NCBI GenBank assembly: GCA_933228895.1 | Contig: OW121856.1 | Span: 20,415,805-20,479,804 of the forward strand | DNA: 64,000 nucleotides | From: Platycnemis pennipes | Lineage: Eukaryota; Arthropoda; Insecta; Odonata; Platycnemididae | Reading direction: 5' to 3' | Part shown: in pieces, positions 1 through 11,454 of the stretch | How the letters are laid out: each line of letters opens with the position of its first letter | Position numbering within the stretch: position 1 is the first letter of the stretch | The notes under the pieces: model-generated | Databases searched by the model: none | Told to the model about the DNA's origin: nothing | Seen by the model: only the letters and a program-made list of their open reading frames with translations | Position numbers and translations under genes: made by a program

Positions 1-50
1 CCAATACCTTAGTTTTCTTTTAATTGATATTAAGATGATATCTGGGATAG
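1..50 (-). mobile_element. LINE R fragment at window edge
   Basis: The first ~50 bases match the antisense of the reverse-transcriptase region of the LINE R copy near 44.38 kb (shared pieces around 'aatatcttagtttt' and 'gatggtatctgg', with substitutions). The copy runs off the window start and is followed directly by a LINE D tail. It is a fragment with no coding capacity. Confidence 0.5.
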
Positions 51-95
51 AAGATTAATATATCCTAAACGAGTTGGATTATCGCTCGGCAAGGA

Positions 96-180
96 CATCT
101 ACATCTACACGATACCCTGCAAGCCACCGCGATGGTGAGTGGCAGGGGGTGAAGATCGCCAAGAATGCACCAGGGTGTAT
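96..180 (-). mobile_element. LINE D 3' end (subfamily a), truncated
   Basis: Begins with the antisense of the family's 3' hexamer tail (catctacatctac), followed by the conserved ataccctgcaagccaccgc and gtggcagggggtgaagatc blocks. About a dozen other copies in this window share these. Only the 3' UTR remains, which fits the 5' truncation usual for LINE insertions. Confidence 0.8.
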
Positions 181-544
181 GACTTTGAAAAATGAGGGTG
201 AGTTAAGCTTCGATACATGTGTAGTACACACATTATGTACACGTGAGTGGGGTAAAATGTGGAGGGGCAACTGGGAGTGAGAGAAACGCGAATGAAGACG
301 TAGGATGTATTAGGAGGCATGGTGTCTCTGGAGGGCAACAACTAAAGGGAGGAGGCAGGGGGTGTGTACAGGATCAAAATGGATATTACAGAGGACTTGA
401 AGATAGAATAAAGACGTACAGGAACCATGAGGTTAGCTAATGAGGGAAGAGCGGGAGATGAATATGTAACCGGGGTATCCATTCGGATCCCGGTATCCCG
501 GTATATCTCTGTTCCGAATGAATTAGGCTTGATCAAAGAGTTCA
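181..544. other. unassigned stretch
   Basis: Nothing recognisable. Purine-rich on the + strand with short open frames that look like chance. It separates two LINE D copies lying in opposite orientations. Confidence 0.5.
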
Positions 545-1068
545 AAAAGGTGTTAGGATCATTAAAAGGTCTTACGATAGGTTAAGAAGTGTATCTGAAT
601 TAATACAAGAATTAGGGTGGGACTCATTATCAGATCGTAGGTTAAGTACATATTAAATGTATCACAGAAATCTAATAAGGATAGCGTTACTGAAGATGTT
701 AGATATATATTACAAACCCCTACGTATCATGCTAGATTCGACCAGATAAATAAGATCAGAGAGGTAGATTTTCGTACTTATTCAAAGTATCATTTTTCCC
801 CCGTACTACAATACATCGCAATAGGCAAAATAGCAAAGGGATCCGCAGGTGAAATATTGTTAGAGTAATGTGCAGTGCATGATACGAGTATTTACAACCA
901 ATCCCTTTATTACTATTTAGGTACTAACCGTATAGCTGCATTTTACCCTATTATATAACATGTTTCCATGTTGTAGCCTAGTTGCATGTCAATTGTGCAT
1001 GTTTGGTCATCTTCACTCCCTGCCGCACACCCTCGCGGTGGCTTGCAGGGTATTGCGTAGATGTAGAT
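545..1068 (+). mobile_element. LINE D copy, 3' part of ORF plus 3' UTR
   Basis: The first part translates, with stops, to a degenerate C-terminal tail of a CR1/L2/Daphne-type LINE polymerase: a segment reading roughly SVSELIQELGWDSLSDRRL, then RYIL-TP-, then the IDxRT region. The 3' UTR follows, with the tcttcactccctgccgcaca and cctcgcggtggcttgcaggg blocks and a gtagatgtag end. The family (known for arthropods) encodes endonuclease and reverse transcriptase; both are missing here through 5' truncation. Not functional. Clade assignment is by motif memory only. Confidence 0.75.
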
Positions 1069-2519
1069 TCAGATGGCTATATAATGGAATCGGATAATAA
1101 TTTGAGTAATGCAGATCGAAATTTAGCTCAAGTAGTATTAATATAATTACTAGTAATAATCATTTGAGCGAACGTCTAGATTTTAAATATTGCGAGCCCT
1201 GTGACTGTAGTAGTTTAGTCACCATACTCTATGTGTTTTGGAGCAAAATAAAATAACTTATGGAAAAAAGAAAAAAAGATTAGGCATATACTTTTTACTG
1301 ATTTTAGCTCATCGGAGGAGAATAATTGTTACCTAAAATAAGAAACTATTTTAATGGAATGTTTGCAATAGACGAGCGTTACACAAATTCTTTCAAGCTT
1401 ACTGAAATTGCTTCCGAAAATTAGGAAATCAAATTTAATCTCGATATCGTAGTAATCTTTCAGGTTTCACTCGGTGTATGGCTAATTAATGTTGGCTGAT
1501 TAGAGGAAAATGAATGAATGTTCTCCTTGCAAATGCATTTTTGATGGCAATACGCGTAGTTGTCCCACTATCCTAAATGAAAAAGAAAACCAAGCAGGCA
1601 GAGAAAAATATGCTGCCGTATTGTCTTTTACTCACTAGAACTCATGCCGAAGTCGCGTTGAAAACCAATAAATGTCAACGTGAAGTGGGGCATAGTGCCA
1701 AAACGTGAATGGAAATCTTTTATTCAATGGAAGAAAATATAAAACAACTAACGAGGGTCTGGTCAGTAGTACTTGTCCTGTTGAAAACGGGAGGTGGTAC
1801 TGCCTTTTTCATGTCGCGAGGAATGTTAGTACCCACTTGTTCTCCATCAGCGTACTGAATGGAACTTTAATTTACTTCAGTTGGACTGCGGAAGAAAATA
1901 AATCCCACCAGCTATTATAGCTGTTATAACGTATTGCGCTTTCTCCGTTTGTGGACGGATGTACGAGAATGTAGATTTATTTGGCAGATAGAAGAGAGGC
2001 GTGAAAAATGTTTCCTCGCTGCTTTAGCACCCAGCCGGGAAAGTTGCTTAAGGTGTAGAGAACCAACCGTTGTTGTTCTTCCTAAATGCTACATCCCGGG
2101 CAGGAATTTAAGCAGCACTTGGGTCATTTAATTTAGCCGTCACGATCGCAAATTTATGTTACTGCTTTCACTACAGAGAAGCGTTTACCTTTGTGACCTT
2201 ATTCCACATCCGATTTGCCATTTGTTTATAGTTCGCAGGGGTTTCGCCCAGGACTATGAGGGGCAAACCCTTATTCTAAAAAGTGTCCCGCGTTCTGTTT
2301 CTCTTTAAGCCCATGGGAAAAGTCCCTTTCGTAGAAACTGATAATTTTCGACGGCTGCATCTACATTTATGATTTAAATATATCCGATAAGCGCCGAAAT
2401 GAAGCAGTTTGGGATATTTTCCCAAACTATTCATTTGCTTTCGCATCTGTTTCATTAACGATTTATTTTCCGAACCAGCACCATAAATTGCCTTAACTTC
2501 TCCTCTCTGCATTTACCTA
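1069..2519. other. no recognisable feature
   Basis: AT-rich sequence with only short frames of unknown nature (1705-1920 and 1934-2131 are the longest on +). I see no repeat family, RNA gene or conserved motif. Confidence 0.5.
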
Positions 2520-2950
2520 TTCATCAACATCAATGTTCACACAATTATGGCCGGTTTTCGTAATATTCCTGTCAAATCTACCTGCTATACTTCTTCTATC
2601 TTCCAACGTGTTGTTCCGAAACCCCATTACCCCATCCCTCTCCACCCTGTACACATCATTCTCCCCTCAATCACATCTGTCAGCTCTCCCTACCCTTCCA
2701 GTACTTCTTCCGTCTTACTTCATCCTTCGAATATCCCCTGGCACTATCATCTTACCTACCCTCGTCCAGCACTTATTCATTTGCCTCCCTGACCGTCACC
2801 ATCCTTCACTAAATCCACATCTCAAAAGCCTCCGAACGAAGTTCGTACCCCTGTCTCTGAGACCATGTTTCTTCAACCGTGTAACCACACACTATACACT
2901 TACGTATTTGCTAATCTTTTCCATACGTCCCTTATTTTAAGTCCCTGTCT
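2520..2950 (-). mobile_element. old LINE R-like remnant
   Basis: The minus strand, read with stops and shifts, gives ETWSQ followed by SEAFEMWI and RM. That is the order seen in the better LINE R copies (GSEAWT ... FEMWYYRRM). The long plus-strand frame over this region (2533-2940) is pyrimidine-rich and is probably only the antisense of this remnant. It is highly decayed, and the assignment rests on a short motif pair. Confidence 0.45.
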
Positions 2951-3014
2951 CATATCTCATATTTTGACTCCACCTATTCTAATGAAATTTTTTTCTACCT
3001 TATGTATAATTACA

Positions 3015-3365
3015 CCTCATCATCATCATTAGTATTTCAATCCTAAGATTGGTTACTGCAGCCCTCGATTCTGCCAATTCAGTGTTAATTCCCTCACGCC
3101 CTGATATGTTTATTCTTTCACGCCCTTCTTTATTTGCTCAATGTACTTGTCCCTTGGTCCTTCTCGTGGAATCTTCCCTTTAATCTTCCCTTCTATTAAT
3201 TTCTTACTAATTCATTGTGCCTCAAGTTTTGTCCAATCTATCTGGTTCTTCTCTGCCGTAGGGTTTTCCATAATTTCCTTTCTTCATCTGCTCTTCTGTA
3301 CACCTCTTCGTTCCCCACTTTGTCCAATTCCACTTCATATCATTCAATAAGGTTTCTACATGTGT
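3015..3365 (-). mobile_element. LINE R 3' end
   Basis: Starts with catcatcatcatt, the antisense of the (gat)n tail, then the family-specific cctaagattggtt block. The minus strand encodes, with interruptions, the LINE R C-terminus: NEEVYRRA, then LWKTLRQRRT, then a GRPRDKYIEQ-like basic segment followed by KKGVKE. These correspond to GRPRARYMEQVMKGVKEKIY in the 43.8 kb copy. 5' truncated and non-functional. Confidence 0.75.
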
Positions 3366-4150
3366 AAAGATCTCCAAATGTCCTGCTTGTCAGTGCAACT
3401 CCATGCCATTGCCACGTGTCTCTTTTAGTGCATTTTATCCCCCATCATTAGGGCTCAAGGTGTGTTAAAATTGCTGGATGACTTGGCTGAAGGCTTGTGA
3501 CGGAAAAACGTTAATCTTAGTCTCTATAGACCAATTTTGACGAAGAATATTTTAAGTCACTGTCGAGGGTTAGTCCCCATGAATAAGGAGTAACGCTTAA
3601 GACAACCTTATTTTTCCCAGTTTTCCTCTTATTTTCATTTTCAGGACACTGCAATCTCTTTCTACGTGATTTTCGAGTTGCTTCTTATATGGGAACAATG
3701 TTTCAGTCATCCTGCTTTTATTATCATCTTCAATGGCATTCAAGCTTTATTGGCATATTCTTATTGTTTCCATCTCTGTCACCGTTTCTTCCATTGACTT
3801 CTTTGCAACGCTCGACTGATTTAGTGCTTAATCAAGTTACTAACGTCAATTTTCGTAGCTGAAATATTCGCGAAGCAGCCATGCATAAATCAAAGGTGGT
3901 CAAATTTCATTTTGAGAGATGTTCAAGAATGTGATTCATGGGACACCCGTGGATGGCATCGTTCTAGTTTCGCGCTATTTATGTGGAGAGGCGGAAAACT
4001 CTCCGTTTTGGGACTTGAGCATTTCAACCGTTCCACGAGACGCGCGTCAAAAAGGAAAGGAATCTCGTGAATGCAAAAATATTCCCCAGGCAGAGGGAGA
4101 GAGAGTATTAAGTCGGCAGGGCAGGGAGGCGTTTGGAGAGAAGGGTATGC
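3366..4150. other. no recognisable feature
   Basis: AT-rich, no repeat family or gene recognised. The frame opening at 3919 continues into the GC-rich block and shows no known domain. Confidence 0.45.
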
Positions 4151-4640
4151 AGAGGTTGAGATCGCCAGCAAAATGTTGGATGACTTGTGGTGCGTGCCCC
4201 AAATTAGTTTTGCAAATGAGAAAGCCGGCCCAAGAAGAGGAGCCCCTCCCTCCTCCTCGGAAAGACAACACCCGCTTCGCCGGGGCCAGGGTGCGAGGGT
4301 CCTTCCTCCCGGCCCTTCCGAGGGCCCGCAGGGGTTGCTTCGTCAAGATGGGGGACCCGGAAGGGGGGTGGGGGGTTTGGGTGACTCGTAGGGCGTGATC
4401 AGTGGAGACGGCGGTAAACTGTGCCACCCGAGAGTTGCCCCGCAAATTCAAACTCATTAAAAGGAGTCGATAAACCGCCTAATCCCGAATTCGGGGGCTG
4501 TTTAATTAATCCGGCGGTGCACACCTCCTTTCATCTGCATCCAACCCTGCATTAGGCATTTAAATGGTTTCCCCGGCTGTGGGCTGCCTTTAATGACGCC
4601 AAACTGCGTCCAATGAATAGGGATTAGATTTAGGGAGAAG
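4151..4640. promoter_or_regulatory. GC-rich island, possible regulatory block
   Basis: Composition switches abruptly from AT-rich to GC-rich (4190-4450, rich in CCTCC, CCGG and GGGG), then to a motif-dense AT/GC mix. That second part holds TAATCC at about 4479 and 4508 and GGATTA at about 4620, the core recognised by K50 homeodomain proteins (known). Overlapping frames on both strands (3919-4398 +, 4047-4457 -) look like by-products of GC content. A regulatory role is inference; it could also be an old GC-rich repeat. Confidence 0.25.
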
Positions 4641-5635
4641 AGTTAGGGGAAATACTTGCGTGAACCTTTTGGGTGCTTGAGAGTAAACTTGGACGTATGC
4701 AAAATAAGTTTTTGACAAATTTGCGCAAAAGTTATGCCGGGGAATAAAGTACTTTATTCACAATCATATGGGTAGAATTGCACTAAGTGTGAAGCTATAT
4801 ATTGTATGACTCCTAATGCTTTAGCATCACTTCTCTCTCGTGCAACTATGATGAAAAAAGTTCTTGATAAAAGGTCCGCTTGTAAAAATAGGTTTAAATT
4901 TGAATCCTTGATATATACGTTAACTTTTTCCAAAATGGTCCTCATCCGGGCAGTGTTTGCATTTAAGCATTTTTAAATGCAAGAAGCAACTGTTTTAATT
5001 TGATTTCCGTATGAATGAGCTTCGCTGTACTGTAAATTGTTATTTATGGCTGGTTTTATTAGAGGAAATACAACATATTTTTTATTAAATGCTCACCAAT
5101 ACATGGCTTTAATTTCTTTGTGGACTGTACGGAATCGTAAACCAGTCTAGCTCATTCAGTGTTTTGAAATTCGTTTATAATAAGTAGAACAGTTGAAATT
5201 AACTGCGGAGATATTTTTTGGAATGGACAAAAATATATTGAGCGTATAATATAGAGTTTTAAAATAGAGTAAAAGCAATTCGAGGGAATTTTTATCGTGA
5301 AGAGTTGGAATTAAAAAAAAACGTTCGCGGAAGTGTTTTAATTTTTTTTAAACCTTTAACTCCATAGACTCTTTCTGATTATTTCACTTTTGTATTCTAT
5401 TTGTGATTTATCTGAAAATGTACCCATTTATTTAAGTCTTACCATTTTAGTTTTAGAGTAGTTTGGAGTAGGTATATTTTCTATTGTTAACTTATTTCAT
5501 ACTTAGTACATGAATAGCTTAAAGCAAAAAGAAACTATTTATTAGTAACACTATCAATAGCAGTCGATTCTTATGCTGAGACTATAATGGCAATAATCCT
5601 TCCATTTACATCCGTATTTAGGGTATATTAACCCC
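4641..5635. other. no recognisable feature
   Basis: AT-rich, no gene, repeat family or RNA motif recognised. Confidence 0.5.
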
Positions 5636-5776
5636 TCAAATACTATAGATACTAACAATCTAGTTGCATGAGACACTTTAGTTGCTTGTTTGCATGTTAG
5701 TAGTGCATGCTTGGTGATCTTCACCCCCTGCCACACACCCTCGCGGTGGCTTGCAGGATAGCGTGTAGATGTAGAT
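5636..5776 (+). mobile_element. LINE D 3' end (subfamily a), truncated
   Basis: Contains ctagttgcatg, then ggtgatcttcaccccctgcc, then cctcgcggtggcttgcagga, and stops at gtgtagatgtagat. Only about 140 bp of 3' UTR is present. Confidence 0.8.
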
Positions 5777-5899
5777 CATACTGCTTATATAAGATAGCTA
5801 AGGTAATCCCTGTGTCACTTGCAAAATATGTAAAGTGATGAGGAATAATTTATTAACGGTTTAATTATTATTATGGTATATTATTGGCTACCTTTGGCA

Positions 5900-6140
5900 T
5901 AGGATTGGCGTGGTGGGGATTGTGTGGCTTCCCATTCCGAGATTCTGTTTTCGAATCCGTAGAATGGAAGAGATTTTTCATTGTTATGCCATTCCCTACC
6001 TGATCGCTGTGTGGGGTCACTCGAGTGCAGTACACTGTCCGTCGGATTCGACGCTATGCCGTAGTCTCATTGACACCTTTCATTAGAATCAGGCTGCCGC
6101 CGAAACCGGGTTTCTGTGCATCCTTCTTTTGCTCCCTAAA
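5900..6140 (+). mobile_element. tRNA-derived SINE (family B)
   Basis: A pol III type head (A-box-like tggcgtggtggggattgtg, B-box-like gttttcgaatcc) is followed by the body shared with five other copies here: a chance-like 'cactgtccgtcgga' block and a 'ccgaaaccgggtttctgtgc' block. Family B is non-coding and would depend on a partner LINE for movement. The overlapping frame 6025-6303 is not taken as a gene. Confidence 0.6.
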
Positions 6141-7930
6141 AGTATACATACTTCACCAAATTACCCACGTATGGCCTAAAAAACCTTATATGACTTTAAT
6201 GGCCTCCTTAGCTATTGGTACTTCCCCTGGACTACTCCAACTACTTGGCCGCCGATTTGCAATCAATACTTTCACAACTTGTACCTTTACTTCTTATATT
6301 TGAATTGCTAGTATTGTTTAGTATTTCATTTTACTGAAGTAATAGCATTATTATTGTTGCTTCAGAAATGTGAAAACATCAAAAATGTGCCCAAAGTAGG
6401 CTTTATTTTTATGTTTTCTCAGGAGGCAGATATCCATTCGCATGAAATTTCCATTCTAATTGTTAAACATTCTTGTAACGTAACTAAACTATCAACGGAT
6501 TTTGTTCAGTTTTATCACCTGAAGGATGGGTATGGCAGGGTGCAACGGTGTACTAATAAAATAATCAATACAATATCTACATGCTGAGGTAGTTAATGCG
6601 GCATCCAATTTTAGTAACTTCACCTATATTTCTTTACTTTTAAGTTTTACGAAATTAAAAATTTTTTTATCAGCGCTTAATATCCTCGGATCGTGAAATT
6701 TTTGCATTGACGCTGTGGACGAAGTTCTCTTTTTGGCAATAACCTTTCTCACGTGGTATGTTTTTGACATGCAAAGCTAATTCAGGCTGGTAATTGTCTT
6801 GATCGCATTTTATACGCATTAGAGATCATTTGAAATTCGTATATGCAATTGTATTTCTTATTTTCTTGTCTTGTTCCGTCACTTCACTGACAGTGCTATA
6901 TGTTTTATTTAAAAATTGATTGCAGTTTTCTAGAGAGTCAATTTACATTTATCGCAGACATTACAACGATTTCCACTGGCGGGTGACCCCAAAATAATAT
7001 TTGATCCACCATTCGCCTATCGCCTATGAACTCACACAATACGTCTGAATTATTTGATTTGGTAAACAACTTTAGTGGCTTGATTTTGGAGAAAATTGTA
7101 GACTAATGCGACCAGAATGGCAAACGGAGGAGAGGGAGAGGTGTTCAAAGACAGTGGCGAGGAATTCAATGGTTGCAAGATCGACATAGAGCAGGAGGTA
7201 CTGTGAGGTTTCGAAATGATTTTTACAGTGGAGCAAATGGCAATTGAGATAGAAGCGATGAGGAAAAGGGCTTGCAGGTGTGAAGTGCATTATAAGTTAT
7301 GGGGAGTTGAATACCTACTATTGCCCGCACCAAAAGTAGCTTAGTATAGCTTTGAGTAAGGATTAATATCTCAAAAACGGATGAGACTATATTCCTGCGA
7401 GGTGCATCAGCGTGAAGGCGATTTAGTTTCAATTTTAATGCTAGCAAAGGAAATGTTTTAATAATTATTTTGAGGAATGTTTTTGTAGCAATAATTAAAT
7501 GTGCCCCGATTTGCATCGATTCACGGAGGGAGGGGTCACAACAATTTTTTTGGGGGGGAGGGTATTTACTTGGAACCAAAATCGCTATTTAGTGAACGAA
7601 ATCGTTTGACGCAAATAAAAAATTAATTTTAGTGAAAAAATTAATCCTATAACCAGAGCCATTCACTCATAAGTTAAAAATTAAAATAAGCAAAAGGTGA
7701 CGTCCACCAAATGAGCTGCGTTTAGGATATCTACGCCATCCACCTCCCGTCCTTGACTGTTTTGAGGAAAAGAGAGGGGAGTAGAGGTGGAGGCGGAAGG
7801 TATGCTCGCACAGATCCAGTTGCAACCACTTCCATTGGCAGAGTCAGCTGTGTCCCCCCATTGAGATGGAGAGAAGGAGCATCGCAGTGTCAGTTGTGAT
7901 TCGACGAAGAGGATGACGTACAAGTCATTT
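6141..7930. other. no recognisable feature
   Basis: No gene or repeat family recognised. Contains short frames on both strands (for example 7223-7579 -) without known motifs. Confidence 0.45.
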
Positions 7931-7938
7931 GCACGCCC

Positions 7939-7988
7939 CATTGAGGTATCAATTGGAGCCGCATTGATGTATCATTGAAGCCTCAATG
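7939..7988. mobile_element. 50-bp micro-MITE with 8-bp TSD
   Basis: A 50-bp segment starts CATTGAGG and ends CCTCAATG (perfect 8-bp inverted ends, with TCAAT extending the match after two mismatches). It is flanked on both sides by the perfect direct repeat gcacgccc (7931-7938 and 7989-7996). An 8-bp duplication is what hAT transposases make (known). Chance is possible given the small size, but the combined perfect TIR and TSD argues for a minimal non-autonomous element. Confidence 0.55.
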
Positions 7989-7996
7989 GCACGCCC

Positions 7997-8556
7997 ACTT
8001 TTCTGAAATGGTGAAAACGTCAGCTTAGAACTCGAGGACTAATTGAAGGATCGAAGAGCGGAAAAATATAGGTCTTTTTAATTTGAAAATTCTATCAGAT
8101 TCGTCCATAAAAATATGGTAGTAAATGACTCTATTCAATTTAATTCGATTTTCAAAAAATGGTTTTCTCCGTAAATAGACAACTTGGAGGCACACGAAAA
8201 GCATAGTGGTCTACCTTATAAAATTTGTATTGTGATTTACTAAAACTGAATATACAACAATATTTCATATCGAATTTTTTAATTTTTGGAAAACGAATGC
8301 CGGGCAAGACATGCTCATACTGGAAACGCCCTACAATGTAAGCACTGGGTAGGCCACCTTCATATTTCATGTTATTATTACAAAAATGCAAAATTGACGC
8401 TTCCATCCGCTACTTTCATTACAAGTGAAAATATTATCTACACGCTATGAAAATAGCCTCATCTGTTTCTGAGAAATATGTAAAGCCTCAAACTCAAAGC
8501 TATAAAATCTGCATATACATAATAGCCCACAAGTTACCATAAAATAGTGTGCCAGA
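7997..8556. other. no recognisable feature
   Basis: AT-rich spacer, nothing recognised. Confidence 0.5.
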
Positions 8557-9425
8557 GGATGAATTCCTATCAAACATGCATTACATATCATGCATAAAAA
8601 GTATTAGTAACTATATTCTAGTCTAAACTTCACAATTAAAAAAAAAGATAAAAATAGCAAAGCTATCATGCAAAAACAGGTTGGGTTGGGAGTTAGTTGG
8701 GTTAGCTTCAGGTCCTAAGACAAACATGCAACTACCTATGCTACCCATTGATACATTCGTATTTATCCTATTGGATATATTTTCACCTAATAATATTCCT
8801 AATTGTACGAGAAACATTTTGAAGGACATTTTGAATCTGTCAGTTCGGCAATCAATTTCTCTAATTTAATGATTACGGTCCAGCCTACCATAGTACCTAA
8901 GTTGGAGTTTGAAATATATTTTTAACGTCATCATTGAAAATACTCTCTTGGAATTTATTAAAGGGGTTAAGTCTAAATTTCAACATACGGTCTGACAATG
9001 ATTCCCATTTTACTGAAATAATACACTTGCAATTTCCCACAAAATAAAAGTTTTTACTTCTACTCGGGTTTCAATGGTGATGCATCATCGTCACCGTCAC
9101 CGTCGTGATTTATTTTTATTTTGTGGTAAATTGCACGTGCATTATTTCAGTCCTGTATTTCAGTAAAATAAAATTTGGGTAGAAGTAAAAACTTTTATGT
9201 CGTGGAAAATTGCCCGTGTATTATTTCAGTATGCTCAAATGCCACTTGATTTCGCGAGAATCCTCGAATTTTAGCTTCCCATTTTAGTTCATCTAATAGA
9301 CTGGTTACGCTAATATAGTTATCATACTATATCTTGAAAAATCTTTTCGATCTTTGCTACACACCCTCCAGTTTATTATTTAAGCCTATTTCGTAAGGAA
9401 TGCAAATACTGGCAGTGTATTTACT
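8557..9425 (-). mobile_element. LINE D copy (subfamily b) split by a MITE
   Basis: Read on the minus strand from 9425: a degenerate RT tail, then LSDRMLKFRLNPFNKF, NDDVKNIFQTPT, YGRLD and IREIDCRTDRFKMSF. The subfamily b 3' UTR follows, with ttagttgggttagctt and tttttatgcatgatatg-like blocks. Translation is broken by stops. The part beyond 9231 (gttacgctaatatagttatc) continues the same element as the 40.8 kb copy, so the 9013-9229 segment is an insertion. The gtagatgtag terminus is missing. Confidence 0.7.
9013..9229. mobile_element. 217-bp MITE with long TIRs and TA target site
   Basis: Left end ctgaaataatacacttgcaa and right end ...ttgcccgtgtattatttcag are inverted copies. The match continues inward through a shared ataaaagtttttacttctac block. 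TA dinucleotides flank both ends (9011-9012, 9230-9231), as in Tc1/mariner-type elements. It interrupts LINE D, which resumes after it. No coding capacity. Confidence 0.7.
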
Positions 9426-11454
9426 TTTGGTGCGGGCAATATTAGGCATGTTTGCTATAGATACTGCTCGTTACTGGCTGTTTAGTCATGAGGATGTTCT
9501 CCGATCTCTCAGGAATATTCAGAGGGCTTTATTTATGACGCAGGCGACCCATTAAAACATTGCGACCCTTTCCGCTGCGCTGTTAAGCATGAAATGGCAG
9601 AGGCGTGTGTGGCGCTATCATATATTTCAGCTGGTGAGCAGCTGAAGCGTCGGCTCTGGGAAGCGACGCCTGGAGGCTCTCAGCGAGACGCCTGATTCAG
9701 ATGGGGGATATTGGAGAAGATATCGATGTTCTATTAATGAATGCAACACTTGACAACACTCCATCGCTTCTCGGATAAGCCCGTCATCAGGAATATCTGA
9801 GTTGCATGAAAATATTTGATTCATCGATTAAAAATAATGCCTCACCCAAATAAGAGTTGACGTTTTCGCTGTTGTGTAGCTCGTAGACGCCTCATTTTTC
9901 ATGGAAATGTAGGTCATTAGTTTTCACCGATTATTCCATGATTCATATACTTCTCAAATCAATTTTCAGTGTCTAATGTCTCTCGTTCATTAAGATGTAA
10001 TGGTAACATCATTTCTGCCACTGTGGAAGGGATGGTGAAGGTGTTTGAAGGAACTTTTTTGTTGCCAGCTGCTGAAAGATAAACTAGCTATCTCTTTTAG
10101 GATACGTAATGATGACGGAAATTAAAAAAAACTGTGATATAAACGGGGAGGGAGAAAAACTAAGACTACGTATAAAACGACACAAAGTTGCTAACGAGCA
10201 ACTAAAGAAAGGGCTAAAAGGGGAAGGAAAACATGAGAGGCAAAGAGAGTATGAAAAAAGTAAAAGAATAAGTAGAGAAAACATGTAACCATTTCCGATG
10301 CCATCGCAATGAGTTCACATTGTCGACAAGTGAATAAGTAATTGAAAGGGATGAGGATGTGCTGTCATTTAAAATCAAGGCACTTTAGAAAAAAACTGTT
10401 TTTAATACAAGTGTCTGGGTTCGACAAAAATCCAATATCAGCCCGTGAGCTATATAAAATAACGGAATATGATTTGCTTCCAATATCCCCAGGAGAGATT
10501 TTCGATTTCATGAATACTGATCATAGAACTGTTTCCATTTTTTATCATACCGTTACTGTTGCATTTTTAGTTACATTATTAATTTCGCCTCGGTATACAT
10601 ATCAAAGCTCTTTCCGAGTAAATATAACCTAGCATTCAACTCTTAAATCTATCGATGTCCAAAGTCATAATGTATGTTGAGGATCGAAATCCTCAATATA
10701 CAATATGAATCCTCAATCTGGTTTCTTTCTTTCCCTCATCGCACATAACTGTGTCTGTGAAATGTAGTGTCTGAATAAGAAATATTGGAAGACCCCTGTT
10801 ATCCAATATTAAAAAAGGATTGAATGAACAGAAGAGATTTATACTCTTGCTCTTGGAAGGACGATGGAGGTGTGATTGAACTTAGCGCTTATACCGCTAT
10901 ATTATTTGACTATTTAAAATTCAGTTTTCCCTCTGTTTTGAGACTTTTTAGCCTAAATTTGTCGAAAAAATGTATTTCAATTAGATAAATGCATTTAATA
11001 CACATCTCATCTCCCATAAGAGCATGTCACTGCTGCTACGCTAATCGTCCGCAAATTTCAGTACCTATATGTATAGTTGTTAATTATTGTTGAACGGTGA
11101 GGCATGATGAAGAACTTTATGTGAATACTTCTCATAATTGGTGTGGAAGTGTGGAAAAATAGTTAAAAGCATACGTCATTTTCCTCGGGATTTCTTTGTC
11201 ATGTTTGCTTTATTGGGATCGCGAGAAAATGCATGTATATACTCCTATGTTAAGGTGTACGTAACGCGTATAACGAGAGGAAAGTAAGGGAAGGTAGGCC
11301 AGTATAATAAAAACGTGTTGCCTCTTTAACAATAATGTGAGCAATGGAGGTTATATTTTTTTTGTGTGACTTCTGTCTTGAATAACTATCTACGTATAGC
11401 TTTCAAACCACCATTCGGTTGAAATACCATTGATAGTTGGTGAATGGGAGAAAT
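9426..11454. other. mostly featureless, with a small hairpin
   Basis: No gene recognised. Two small items: a hairpin TTGAGGAT-cgaa-ATCCTCAA at 10677-10696, and a ribozyme-like remnant on the minus strand near 9764-9790 listed separately. The frame 10342-10632 shows no known domain. Confidence 0.45.
9764..9790 (-). ncRNA. degenerate hammerhead-like motif
   Basis: The minus strand reads CTGATGA, a short CGG...CCG stem, then AGAAGC where a hammerhead needs GAAA. The layout resembles the CTGATGA-stem-GAAA core found at the ends of Penelope-like elements, but the second core half is broken and I see no RT nearby. Weak call. Confidence 0.2.

Noticed and set aside
2533..2940. 135-codon plus-strand frame, hydrophobic and leucine-rich
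   Set aside because: Low-complexity pyrimidine-rich sequence; the opposite strand carries LINE R-like motifs, so this is most likely the antisense of an old repeat.
3919..4398. 159-codon frame over the GC-rich island
   Set aside because: Antisense frame of similar length (4047-4457 -), no recognisable motif, and starts in unrelated AT-rich DNA.
9600..9830. small protein on the minus strand (65 codons)
   Set aside because: No known motif; overlaps the ribozyme-like remnant and has no supporting context.
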